DNA of 49,925 nt from Winogradskyella sp. (GCF_028282165.1 NZ_JANQIM010000035.1:1-49925); one strand, 5' to 3'; counted from the stretch's first letter, positions 18,777 through 27,326 are shown. Translations and numbers: made by a program. The notes: generated by a model not told the origin, from the letters alone.

Positions 18777-18781
18777 CTTTC

Positions 18782-19558
18782 ATGATATTAGACTATAAAA
18801 ACAGTAACATTCATTATATGGTTGATGGTAAAGGTCCTGCCTTGGTTTTACTGCATGGCTTTTTGGAGACTGTAGCTATGTGGCAAGAATTTATTCCCGA
18901 ATGGTCCAAAGACCATCAGGTGATTTGCATCGATTTATTAGGTCATGGAAAAACCGATAGCATTGGATATGTACATACGATGGAAGACATGGCCGAAGCT
19001 GTCCTATTTGTATTAAACCATTTAAGTATTCGTCGTGCTAAATTTATTGGGCATTCTATGGGAGGGTACATAGCTTTAGCTTTGGCAGAACAACAACTAC
19101 AACTATTTGAAGGCTTGTGTTTAATGAATTCTACTTTTGAAGCGGATGATGATGAACGAAAACTTTTGAGAGCACGTGCCGTTACTGTAGCAAAAACGAA
19201 TTATGAAAATTTAGTGCGTATCTCTTTTGCTAATTTGTTTGCTTCAGAAAGTCGAGAACGATTCAAAAAGGATTTTGAAAATGCCTTGCAAATTGCCCTT
19301 CAAACTTCTTTACAGGGATACATCGCTGCCCAAAAAGGGATGGCATTGCGACCAAATCGTCTTGAAGTCTTTAAGAATATAAAAGGGGAAGCCTTGATTA
19401 TTACTGGCAAAAAAGATGCGCTCGTTAATTCCAAACAGATTTCGCAACAGATTAAAAACACAGCTATAATTCATAAGGTGTTATCTGAAGGTCATATGAG
19501 TCATATAGAAAATAAATCAGATTTATCTTACTTATTAAATCATTTTATCGAAAAATAA
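18782..19558 (+). CDS. Alpha/beta-fold hydrolase
   Basis: 258 residues from the ATG at 18782. A longer frame from 18743 exists but contains the promoter box and adds a non-conserved N-terminus. The oxyanion region is LVLLHGFLETVAMWQEFIP, the nucleophile elbow is GHSMGG, the Asp lies in TGKKDALV, and the catalytic His lies in EGHMSHIE. It has no signal peptide, so it is cytoplasmic. This general fold includes esterases and ester/C-C hydrolases, and the substrate cannot be named. Confidence 0.9.
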   Translation: MILDYKNSNIHYMVDGKGPALVLLHGFLETVAMWQEFIPEWSKDHQVICIDLLGHGKTDSIGYVHTMEDMAEAVLFVLNHLSIRRAKFIGHSMGGYIALALAEQQLQLFEGLCLMNSTFEADDDERKLLRARAVTVAKTNYENLVRISFANLFASESRERFKKDFENALQIALQTSLQGYIAAQKGMALRPNRLEVFKNIKGEALIITGKKDALVNSKQISQQIKNTAIIHKVLSEGHMSHIENKSDLSYLLNHFIEK

Positions 19559-19635
19559 TTCTTTTAAACGTTGATTGTAACTTTTTTTTCTATGTTTATG
19601 GTTCTAAATCAGAATTAGCTTAAACAACCTACACT

Positions 19636-19875
19636 ATGTCTTCAAAACTATACTGTGATTTTTTTGGTCATAATTACGAAATGACAAAAAAGGTAACCAA
19701 CCATGTTAAAGAGTATACTTGTAAAAACTGTGGCAAGCAATTAACAACTGACAGTAATGGTAAACTTGTTGAACTTACTCCAAAATATAAGGACATTAAT
19801 TCGGCGTTAGAGCGTATATACAATAATAGACTAATGCGTTTAAAGCAAAAATCTATCACTTCATCGATTTGTTGA
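19636..19875 (+). CDS. Small zinc-ribbon-like protein, paralogue 1
   Basis: 79 residues. The pattern is YCDFFGHNY at the N-terminus, VKEYTCKNCGKQLTTDSNGK in the middle, then LVELTPKYKDINSALERI. The CxxFGHxY and CxxC motifs could together make one zinc site. The C-terminus is a basic helix. It is very similar to the next gene and to the one at 27433. The CxxFGH start recalls small phage-type zinc-ribbon proteins (DUF1660-like), a resemblance I cannot verify. No operon partner other than its paralogue is apparent. Confidence 0.75.
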   Translation: MSSKLYCDFFGHNYEMTKKVTNHVKEYTCKNCGKQLTTDSNGKLVELTPKYKDINSALERIYNNRLMRLKQKSITSSIC

Positions 19876-19959
19876 TTGTTAACAACATGTGAATAACTCT
19901 TTTTCTTATATTTAAGTCCCTAACTGAGATTATAAAAACTAAGAAAAATAGCAACCGCA

Positions 19960-20190
19960 ATGAAAAACATTTATTGCTCATTATTTGGGCATGATTACAG
20001 AGTCTCCAAAGTTATCACCTATCATGTAAAAGAGTATAAATGCAAACGTTGTAATTCTGAAGTGACCATAGATGGAAATGGCAAACTTATAGAGCTTACC
20101 CCAAAACGTAGAGAAATCAATTCGGTATTAAATCGCGTTCATCTAAAACGCCTAGAAAAGAGTCAAAAAATCCTTATGATTGATTACTAA
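19960..20190 (+). CDS. Small zinc-ribbon-like protein, paralogue 2
   Basis: 76 residues, the tandem duplicate of the previous gene: IYCSLFGHDYRV, HVKEYKCKRCNSEVTIDGNG, KLIELTPKRREINSVLNRV. The same CxxFGHxY plus CxxC arrangement is present. The intergenic stretch before each copy also aligns (T-run, TATnTTTA, TAAnTnAGA), so the duplication seems to include the promoter. The 3' end overlaps the convergent thiL stop by 17 bp. Confidence 0.75.
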   Translation: MKNIYCSLFGHDYRVSKVITYHVKEYKCKRCNSEVTIDGNGKLIELTPKRREINSVLNRVHLKRLEKSQKILMIDY

Positions 20191-21226
20191 GTGCGTTCCA
20201 TCCCTTTGCAATAATAGGAATCTTTTCTTCAGCCCTAGTTACCAAGTGCATCCCCCTATTTTCTTCTGTTATATATCCTATCACCGTTAAATTTGGATTT
20301 CCTTTTATCTTAGGATAATCCTCTTGAGAAATTGTCATCAATAACTCATAATCCTCACCGCCATTTAAGGCAATAGTAGTACTGTCTATATTAAATTCCT
20401 CGCAAGTTGATATCACCTGTGGATCCAAGGGAATTTTATCTTCATATACCTCAACACCAACTTTGCTTTGCTTGCATATATGAATCACTTCAGAAGACAG
20501 GCCATCACTAATATCTATCATACTTGTTGGTTTAACTTCGAGTTGCTTAAGTAATTCAACAATATCTTTACGTGCCTCTGGTTTTAGTTGACGTTCTACT
20601 ATATAGCTGTACATTGATAGATCTGGTTGGGAATTTGGGTTGACTTTAAAGACTTCTTTTTCGCGCTCAAGAATCTGCAACCCCATATAAGCGCCGCCAA
20701 TATCTCCCGTTATTACCAATAAATCATTAGGTTTTGCACCAGACCTTAGCACTTGTTGGTCTTTCTCAACTTCTCCAATTGCTGTAATTGAAATAATTAA
20801 CCCAGAAGTAGATGATGTGGTATCACCACCAATCACATCAACATTATATAGCTTTGCTGCAGTGCTAATTCCGGCATACAACTCTTCAAGAGCCTCTAAA
20901 GGAAAGCGATTAGAAACTGCTATAGAAACCGTAATTTGAGTAGCCATAGCATTCATGGCATAGATATCTGAAAGGTTGACCATAACAGCCTTATAACCTA
21001 AATGCTTCAAAGGCACATAGCTTAGGTCAAAATGAACGCCTTCAACTAATAAATCCGTTGAGATTACAATGTTCTTGTCTTTAAATTTTAGAATTGCAGC
21101 ATCATCACCAATACTTTTAACTGTAGATTTTTGATTAATCTCAAAGTGGTTAGTTAAATGTTCAATTAGCTTAAACTCACCTAATTCACTTAAAGGAGTT
21201 CGCTTTGGGTTTTTATCCTCTATCAT
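20174..21226 (-). CDS. thiL: Thiamine-monophosphate kinase
   Basis: 350 residues. It belongs to the PurM/ThiL fold: GEFKLIEHL at the N-terminus, then SIGDDAAIL, STDLLVEGVHFDL and the GGDTTSS loop, with ISDGLSSEV and LNGGEDYELLMT in the C-terminal half. It phosphorylates thiamine monophosphate to thiamine pyrophosphate with ATP, the last step of cofactor synthesis, in the cytoplasm. No other thi genes are nearby. The frame overlaps the convergent zinc-ribbon gene by 17 bp at its 3' end. A -7 box lies at 21231-21238, so the mRNA is nearly leaderless. Confidence 0.97.
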   Translation of the reverse strand: MIEDKNPKRTPLSELGEFKLIEHLTNHFEINQKSTVKSIGDDAAILKFKDKNIVISTDLLVEGVHFDLSYVPLKHLGYKAVMVNLSDIYAMNAMATQITVSIAVSNRFPLEALEELYAGISTAAKLYNVDVIGGDTTSSTSGLIISITAIGEVEKDQQVLRSGAKPNDLLVITGDIGGAYMGLQILEREKEVFKVNPNSQPDLSMYSYIVERQLKPEARKDIVELLKQLEVKPTSMIDISDGLSSEVIHICKQSKVGVEVYEDKIPLDPQVISTCEEFNIDSTTIALNGGEDYELLMTISQEDYPKIKGNPNLTVIGYITEENRGMHLVTRAEEKIPIIAKGWNALSNQS

Positions 21227-21230
21227 GCTG

Positions 21231-21238
21231 CAAAAATA
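21231..21238 (-). promoter_or_regulatory. -7 box of thiL
   Basis: On the minus strand this reads TATTTTTG, four bases before the thiL ATG. No ThiF/TPP riboswitch-like leader fits in this space, so thiL is not under such control here. Confidence 0.5.
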
Positions 21239-21335
21239 TTATCCTTTTTTGAATAAAAGCTTTATTGATCACGTTAAATTATTCGTTATTCAAAGTGAAG
21301 TGTGAAAAATTACCGTAAATTGCTAAAAAAAGAAT

Positions 21336-22571
21336 ATGAAATGTATTGCCCTTAAAAAGACCTACTGTGCTGTTTCTATTCTCGTTTTAGTCGTTTTTAT
21401 AGCTTTATCATGCTCTAGTGATGATGACAACACAAGTGATACTTTTACTACAGAGTTTCCCTGTGTTAATGGTATGTCTAATGGATACCCCTGTAATGGG
21501 TTTGACCTCATGAGTCACATCCCTATCGATGTTCTGGGAGGAGCTGGTGCTGAAGGCAATGATTCTTGGGGTTGGACAGATCCAACAACTAATAACGAGT
21601 ATGCTTTGGTTGGTACCAGTACAGGCTCTGCTTTTGTAGATATTACAGATCCTACCAATCCGGTTTTATTAGGAACACTGCCCGCAGCTACATCTAATAG
21701 TCGTTGGAGAGATATCAAAGTATACAATGACCATGCATTCATAGTCAGTGAAGCTGCAGATCATGGTATGCAAGTCTTTGATTTAACACGCTTAAGAAAC
21801 GTCACAAATCCACCAGTAACTTTTGACTCGGATGGCCATTATGATGGTTTTGGTAGTGCTCACAATATTGTTATTAATGAAGTTAGTGGTTTTGCATATG
21901 CAGTAGGAACAACAACTTTCGATGGAGGGCCCCATTTTGTAAATATTCAAAATCCTACGACTCCTATTGCAGCTGGAGGATACGCCAACGATTCTTATTC
22001 GCACGATGCCCAAGTAGTAACTTATAATGGTCCGGATACAGATTATACAGGAAGAGAAATCTTGATTGGAAGTAATGAGGATGAGGTGGTCATTGTTGAT
22101 GTTACCGATAAAGATAATCCTACTCAAATTTCTACAATCGGTTACAGTAATATTGGCTATACACATCAAGGTTGGTTCACCGAAAATATGGAGTATTTTT
22201 TACTGGGAGATGAGGTTGATGAAATCGATTTTGGCGGAAATACCAGAACCATAGTTTTTGATTTTTCTGATCTCGATAGCCCTTCATTTCATATGGATTA
22301 TTTTGGCCCGACCACTGCCATTGACCATAATGGCTATGTAGTTGGCAACACTTTTTATATGGCTAGTTATACGGCTGGCGTTAGGGCCATAGATATTTCT
22401 AATATTGATGCAGGAGTAATGACAGAACTTGGGTTTTTTGATACTTTTACACCAAACAATAATGTCGTTTTTAATGGCGCTTGGAACATTTATCCTTTTT
22501 TTGAAAGTGGAAATATTGTGGTAAGTGATATCGATGGTGGTTTATATATAATTAGAAAAAGTAATCCCTGA
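21336..22571 (+). CDS. Choice-of-anchor B family lipoprotein (LVIVD-repeat beta-propeller)
   Basis: 411 residues. The signal peptide ends at lipobox Cys26 (IALSCSSDDDN), whose SDDD tail fits outer-leaflet export. LVIVD-type repeats give a propeller: EYALVGTSTGSAFVDITDPT, RDIKVYNDHAFIVSEAADHG, HDAQVVTYNGPDTDYTGREI, YTHQGWFTEN, DHNGYVVGNTFYMASYTAGV and FNGAWNIYPFFESGNIVVSD. This is the choice-of-anchor B family, named because its members are attached to the surface by different signals. It is a full paralogue of the next gene but lacks its C-terminal sorting domain. Biochemical function is unknown. It is the first gene of the 21336-27326 cluster. Confidence 0.88.
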   Translation: MKCIALKKTYCAVSILVLVVFIALSCSSDDDNTSDTFTTEFPCVNGMSNGYPCNGFDLMSHIPIDVLGGAGAEGNDSWGWTDPTTNNEYALVGTSTGSAFVDITDPTNPVLLGTLPAATSNSRWRDIKVYNDHAFIVSEAADHGMQVFDLTRLRNVTNPPVTFDSDGHYDGFGSAHNIVINEVSGFAYAVGTTTFDGGPHFVNIQNPTTPIAAGGYANDSYSHDAQVVTYNGPDTDYTGREILIGSNEDEVVIVDVTDKDNPTQISTIGYSNIGYTHQGWFTENMEYFLLGDEVDEIDFGGNTRTIVFDFSDLDSPSFHMDYFGPTTAIDHNGYVVGNTFYMASYTAGVRAIDISNIDAGVMTELGFFDTFTPNNNVVFNGAWNIYPFFESGNIVVSDIDGGLYIIRKSNP

Positions 22572-22634
22572 GCTTAGGGTATTTACATGATAAGTTGTTA
22601 TAATATACATGGTATAATCTTTATAAATTTTGTT

Positions 22635-24083
22635 ATGAAAATTAGAATGTCATATGTCTTAATTTTTATTATCTTTATTTCCCAATCTATTTTTTCTCAA
22701 ACCAATTGCGTTAATGGTTTTGCTGGTGAATATCCATGTAATAATATAGATTTGCTTTCTAACATTCCAATCTCTGTACTAGCCAATTCTACTGGAATCC
22801 CAGAAGGAAGTGATGTTTGGGGCTGGACAGACCCCTTAGATGGCAAAGAATATGCTCTAGTTGCAACCACAAACAGTACAGCTTTTGTAGATATTTCAGA
22901 CCCAATAAACCCAATATTTCTTGGAAGACTAGATACCTCTGCTGGTACAAGTTTTTGGCGAGATGTAAAGGTATACAATGACCACGCTTTTATTGTCGCC
23001 GATTTGGTCGGCGCGCACGGTATGCAGGTGTTCGATCTTAAGCGATTGAGAAATGTCTCGAATCCGCCTCAAACATTTACAGCAGACACCATATATACAG
23101 GTGTTGATAGCTGTCATAACATTGTAATTAATGAGAGTGAAGGCTATGCCTATTTAGTGGGCTGTAATACGTTTAGTGGTGGTATAACCATTGTTGATAT
23201 TTCTAATCCTTTAAATCCAATAGATGCTGGTGGTTATGCCATTGATGGCTATACTCACGATGCTCAAGTAGTTACTTATAATGGCCCAGACACGGACTAC
23301 TCTGGAAAAGAAATCCTTATAGGAAGTAATGAAACAAAAGTGGTAATCTTAGATGTAACAGATAAAAATAATGTTGTAAAAATTAGCGATATCTTTTACT
23401 CTCAAACAGGTTATACACATCAAGGATGGTTTACCGAAGACCAAAGATATTTTATTTTAGGCGATGAGACTGACGAAATAGATTTCGGAATCAATACTAG
23501 AACCCTAGTTTTTGACTTTTCGGATTTAGATAACCCCTCACAATCATCAACTTATTTTGGACCTTCAGAGGCCATAGACCATAATGGCTACGTTTTAGGT
23601 AATGAATTTTATTTAGCAAGCTACAGAGCAGGCTTAAGACTACTGGATATCTCAAATATTCAATCTCCAACAGATTCTATGACAGAAATTGGTTTTTTCG
23701 ATACATATCCCGAAAATGATTTGACATCTTTTAATGGAGCATGGACTGCTTACCCATATTTTAATAGTGGTAACATTGTAATAAGTGATATTGATAGAGG
23801 GCTGTTTGTTGTAAGAAAGAATCAAAGTTTGTCTATCGATGACCAAACATATGAAGCTAACTTTTCGTTATCACCAAACCCAACAAGTGACTTGGCTTTA
23901 GTTGAAGCCTCTCAAAACCTAATCATTGATACAATTGAAATTTATAATAATCTAGGTCAAAAATTATTTTCAAGATCTAACATCAATAATAACAGCTTCA
24001 CTTTACCAACATCCAACTTTACATCTGGTATGTATATAGTGAAAATAAACCATAAAATAACAAAAAGATTAATCGTCAATTAA
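22635..24083 (+). CDS. Choice-of-anchor B family protein with T9SS type A sorting domain
   Basis: 482 residues from the ATG at 22635; a longer frame from 22587 adds a segment in front of a clear signal peptide (MKIRMSYVLIFIIFISQS). The mature protein repeats the choice-of-anchor B propeller of the upstream gene almost motif for motif (VWGWTDPLDGKEYALVATT, HDAQVVTYNGPDTDYSGKEI, YTHQGWFTEDQRYFILGDET). The last 75 residues form a T9SS type A C-terminal domain: FSLSPNPTSDLALVEAS, IEIYNNLGQKLF, and a final MYIVKINHKITKRLIVN. It is therefore predicted to be secreted by the type IX system and attached to or released from the surface. The intergenic gap to the previous gene is 63 bp. Confidence 0.9.
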   Translation: MKIRMSYVLIFIIFISQSIFSQTNCVNGFAGEYPCNNIDLLSNIPISVLANSTGIPEGSDVWGWTDPLDGKEYALVATTNSTAFVDISDPINPIFLGRLDTSAGTSFWRDVKVYNDHAFIVADLVGAHGMQVFDLKRLRNVSNPPQTFTADTIYTGVDSCHNIVINESEGYAYLVGCNTFSGGITIVDISNPLNPIDAGGYAIDGYTHDAQVVTYNGPDTDYSGKEILIGSNETKVVILDVTDKNNVVKISDIFYSQTGYTHQGWFTEDQRYFILGDETDEIDFGINTRTLVFDFSDLDNPSQSSTYFGPSEAIDHNGYVLGNEFYLASYRAGLRLLDISNIQSPTDSMTEIGFFDTYPENDLTSFNGAWTAYPYFNSGNIVISDIDRGLFVVRKNQSLSIDDQTYEANFSLSPNPTSDLALVEASQNLIIDTIEIYNNLGQKLFSRSNINNNSFTLPTSNFTSGMYIVKINHKITKRLIVN

Positions 24084-24126
24084 CACTGAAAGAAGTTTCT
24101 AAATCAAATAAAATAGTCATAGTGAT

Positions 24127-25464
24127 ATGAAAAAAAAGGCTATCATATTATCATTACTTTGCCTAACACTTTTGCTTATTAACTGCTCCAGTGATGATTC
24201 AGGAAATCCAGCAATTGTAATCAATGGTGACTTAAGTATGGTTAAAACTTACGGAGGCACCAATAACGATAGTGGACAAGCTGTAGTTTCAACAACTGAT
24301 GGTGGTTACGCAGTTTTAGGATTTACCCAAAGTAATGATGGTGACATTTCAGACAAACAAGATGAAAGTTTTGATTATTGGCTTCTAAAATTTGATGCTC
24401 AGGACAATTTACAATGGCAAAAAACATACGGAGGTGATAATGATGACAGAGGAAGCGATATTATTCAAACACAAGATGGCGGCTATGCCATTTTAGGCTA
24501 CAGTTTCAGTAATAATGGAGATATAACTGCCAATGCTGGCTTGCAAGACTTTTGGTTAGCAAAGCTAGATCCCAACGGCAATATTAGCTGGCAAAAATCG
24601 TTTGGTTTTCAAGGAGCAGATTCTGGAATATCTATCATTCAAACCAATGATCAAGGGTACTTAGTTTCTGGAATCCTTGATGTCACCGCTTCAGGCGGAC
24701 AAGGCGAAACATCTATAAATCTTAATAAACATGCAGGTGGAGATTACTGGGCTTTAAAACTTGATAGTTTAGGCAACTTGGAGTGGAGTCGTTATTTTGG
24801 AGGCAATTTTACAGACACACCAGAAGGTATTGTGCAAACCAATGATAACGGATTCATTATTGCAGGTGGCTCGGATAGTAATGATACTGATATATCCAGC
24901 AATATTGGAACTTATGACTTTTGGGTGATTAGAATCTCATCTACCGGAGATTTAGTATGGGAAAAGTCTTTTGGAGGCGGTCAAATTGATGAAGCTAGAG
25001 CAATAGTGAGCTCTGAAGATGGAAACTTCATCATTGCAGGCGATACTCGTAGTAATGACAATGACATCTCCAATAATTTAGGGGCAGCCGATTTATGGCT
25101 CATCAAAATTTCGCCCGAGGGTGATTTAATTTGGGAAAAAACTATTGGCGGAACGAGTTTTGATGTAGCGAGGGCACTGATAAGATCTCAAAATAGTGGG
25201 TTTGTCCTTGCCGGTAGTTCTCGCAGCAGTGATATTGATGTTTCCGAAAATAAAGGACAAAATGATGCTTGGGTTCTTCAAGTAGATAGCAGTGGTAATT
25301 TGCTTTGGGAAGTCTCAGCTGGTGGCGCCAACATTGATTTTTCGTATGGCGTAGCAGAATTAAACGATGGTTCTATCGTTGCTGTAGGCGATTCTACAAG
25401 TAATGATGGAGACATTACAGAGAATAAAGGTTTTACGGACCTACTATTAATAAAAATTAATTGA
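24127..25464 (+). CDS. Seven-repeat beta-propeller lipoprotein
   Basis: 445 residues. The lipobox is LLINCSSDDSG with Cys20. The mature part consists of seven repeats of about 50-60 residues with the pattern KTYGG..ND.G..I..T.DGGY...G.S.SNDGDIS....D.W..K.D..GNL.WE. They begin at about residues 40, 99, 156, 221, 279, 337 and 395. Seven copies fit a closed seven-bladed propeller resembling the SBBP/beta-propeller repeat families. No catalytic residues are evident. It lies 43 bp after the T9SS propeller gene and its stop codon nearly abuts the MbnP-like gene, so these genes are probably in one operon. Confidence 0.85.
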   Translation: MKKKAIILSLLCLTLLLINCSSDDSGNPAIVINGDLSMVKTYGGTNNDSGQAVVSTTDGGYAVLGFTQSNDGDISDKQDESFDYWLLKFDAQDNLQWQKTYGGDNDDRGSDIIQTQDGGYAILGYSFSNNGDITANAGLQDFWLAKLDPNGNISWQKSFGFQGADSGISIIQTNDQGYLVSGILDVTASGGQGETSINLNKHAGGDYWALKLDSLGNLEWSRYFGGNFTDTPEGIVQTNDNGFIIAGGSDSNDTDISSNIGTYDFWVIRISSTGDLVWEKSFGGGQIDEARAIVSSEDGNFIIAGDTRSNDNDISNNLGAADLWLIKISPEGDLIWEKTIGGTSFDVARALIRSQNSGFVLAGSSRSSDIDVSENKGQNDAWVLQVDSSGNLLWEVSAGGANIDFSYGVAELNDGSIVAVGDSTSNDGDITENKGFTDLLLIKIN

Positions 25465-25472
25465 AGACTAAA

Positions 25473-26261
25473 ATGATCAGGAAAATTTTATTACAGCTAT
25501 GCATTGTTTTATGTGTTTTTGGATGTGAAAGTGATGATTCCAATTCTGGTAACTCAAATCAGACATCTCCTACGTTCACATTTTCGCACGATTGGGATGG
25601 AACTCCAGTTAGTAGTTCAGATTTCAACAATTTTATGTTCACAACCGCCAATGGCGAAAGTGTGAGTATTGAACGTTTACGCTATGTCATTTCCGATATT
25701 ACATTTACTGCTAACTCTGGCGAGATATTGAATATTAATGGGCACCATTTGGTAGACGTGACTAATGATGAAGGATTTTCTTATACACTCCCAAGTACCA
25801 TTCCCACAGGTACTTTTGCCAATGTATCCTTCACCTTTGGATTAGATAACGAAGATAATTCCCAAAATTATCCAGATTTAAACTCAGCAAACTTTAATGT
25901 TCCTGATATGCTCGGTGGCGGTTATCATTACATGCAATTTGATGGCAAATTCATCAATTCTAATATGGAAGAAATGGGCTTTAATTATCATGCTATTAGA
26001 GCGGTTGATGCCTCAGACCCTAATAATTTAATATTTCCTCAAGACACATTCTTCACGGTTAACCTTGGATCTATTCCTATAACCAGTTCGACTGAGATCG
26101 AAATAGAAATGAATATCGCTGAGTGGTTTAAAAATCCAAATCTTTGGGATTTGAATGTGTATAATCAAATGTTAATGCCCAATGCTACAGCGCAAATACT
26201 AATGTACGAAAATGGTCTTAATGTGTTTAGTTTAGGCGAGATTACTTATGGAACAGAATAG
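25473..26261 (+). CDS. MbnP-like (copper-chaperone-type) lipoprotein
   Basis: 262 residues from the ATG at 25473; an upstream TTG at 25461 would overlap the previous stop. The lipobox is CVFGCESDDSN (Cys18). The mature protein has MbnP family hallmarks: FTFSHDWDGTPVSS at the N-terminus, RLRYVISDITF, HHLVDVTNDEG, ANVSFTFGLDNEDN, and near the middle GGGYHYMQFDGKF. Family members studied elsewhere bind copper and carry a Trp oxidised to kynurenine by a partner dihaem enzyme. The partner, an MbnH/MauG-type peroxidase, is encoded 3 bp downstream here. The Trp usually expected in the GYxxW-like motif is replaced by Tyr/His/Met. Its role in copper uptake or redox is inferred. Confidence 0.8.
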   Translation: MIRKILLQLCIVLCVFGCESDDSNSGNSNQTSPTFTFSHDWDGTPVSSSDFNNFMFTTANGESVSIERLRYVISDITFTANSGEILNINGHHLVDVTNDEGFSYTLPSTIPTGTFANVSFTFGLDNEDNSQNYPDLNSANFNVPDMLGGGYHYMQFDGKFINSNMEEMGFNYHAIRAVDASDPNNLIFPQDTFFTVNLGSIPITSSTEIEIEMNIAEWFKNPNLWDLNVYNQMLMPNATAQILMYENGLNVFSLGEITYGTE

Positions 26262-26264
26262 AAA

Positions 26265-27326
26265 ATGAAAAAAAATTGGGCATGGATACTCATAGTTTTA
26301 CTTTGTTTGAACTGTTCAAACGATGATGGTAGTGGTGGTTATGAACCAACACCAATGCCGTTAGATATTCCAGAGATTTTTTCCAATAATATTATTCCTC
26401 CTGTCATTCCAACAGATAACCCACAAACTATTGAAGGTGTAGCTCTAGGCAAAAAACTATTTTTCGATAATATTTTATCAGCCGACGGCACAAAATCTTG
26501 TGTATCATGCCATTCACCACAAAGTGCCTTTACGGATAACTCGCCAACTAGTATAGGTATAGATGGTATAGCAGGAACTCGTAACTCCATGCCTATTTTT
26601 AACTTAGCTTGGAACTACAATGAACGCTTTAATTGGGATGGAAGTGCGTTGAGTATGGAACGACAAGCTGAAGAGCCTGTTCAAAATCCTATAGAATTGC
26701 ACAGTAATTGGGATAATGTGGTAGAGCGATTGCAATCGCATCCCGAATATCCAGGATTATTCGAACTAGCCTTTAAAACTTCAACCATAACCAAAGAACT
26801 CACCACTAAAGCTATCGCTCAATTTGAACGCACACTGATTTCTGCCAATTCAAAATTCGACCAATATTCTCTTGGCCAAGCAACTTTAACAGAACAAGAA
26901 TTAAACGGATTGGATATTTTTTTGAGGGAAGATAAGGGCGATTGCTTTCATTGTCATGGCAACCCTAATAACCCACTCTGGACAAATAATGATTTTCATA
27001 ATAATGGGCTAGATGCTACCTTTACAGACCTAGGCTTAGGGGCTGTTACCGGTGATCCTAACGATAATGGTAAATTCCGTTCACCTTCATTAAGAAATTT
27101 GGCATATACAGCACCTTACATGCATGATGGTAGATTTGCCACACTCGACGAAGTCATTGACCATTATAGTGAAGGACTACAGAACTCACCTACTATCGAC
27201 CCTTTAATGAAACAAATTGCTCAAGGTGGCGTACAATTAACCGATCAGGAAAAAGCAGATTTAAAGGCTTTTTTGTTAACACTTTCCGATCCCTCATTTA
27301 TTAATAATCCAGAGTTTCAAGATTAA
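26265..27326 (+). CDS. Dihaem cytochrome c peroxidase / MauG-MbnH family lipoprotein
   Basis: 353 residues, 3 bp after the MbnP-like gene. The lipobox is LCLNCSNDDGSGG (Cys17). Two c-type haem motifs are CVSCH (79-83) and CFHCH (227-231). The family features LGKKLFFDNILS, RNSMPIFNLAW, RFNWDGSA, FRSPSLRNLAYTAPYMHDGR and the C-terminal ADLKAFLLTLSDP are all present. It reduces H2O2 or performs high-valent oxidation of a partner protein. Since it pairs with MbnP, post-translational oxidation of that protein is a reasonable inference. Being a lipoprotein with an SNDD tail, it may be membrane-tethered, unlike the soluble classical enzymes. Confidence 0.9.
   Translation: MKKNWAWILIVLLCLNCSNDDGSGGYEPTPMPLDIPEIFSNNIIPPVIPTDNPQTIEGVALGKKLFFDNILSADGTKSCVSCHSPQSAFTDNSPTSIGIDGIAGTRNSMPIFNLAWNYNERFNWDGSALSMERQAEEPVQNPIELHSNWDNVVERLQSHPEYPGLFELAFKTSTITKELTTKAIAQFERTLISANSKFDQYSLGQATLTEQELNGLDIFLREDKGDCFHCHGNPNNPLWTNNDFHNNGLDATFTDLGLGAVTGDPNDNGKFRSPSLRNLAYTAPYMHDGRFATLDEVIDHYSEGLQNSPTIDPLMKQIAQGGVQLTDQEKADLKAFLLTLSDPSFINNPEFQD

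Noticed and set aside
20200..21335. TPP riboswitch upstream of thiL
   Set aside because: The -7 box is four bases from the ATG, leaving no leader for a riboswitch.
25461..25472. TTG start for the MbnP-like gene
   Set aside because: It overlaps the previous stop codon and adds four residues before a good signal peptide with ATG at 25473.
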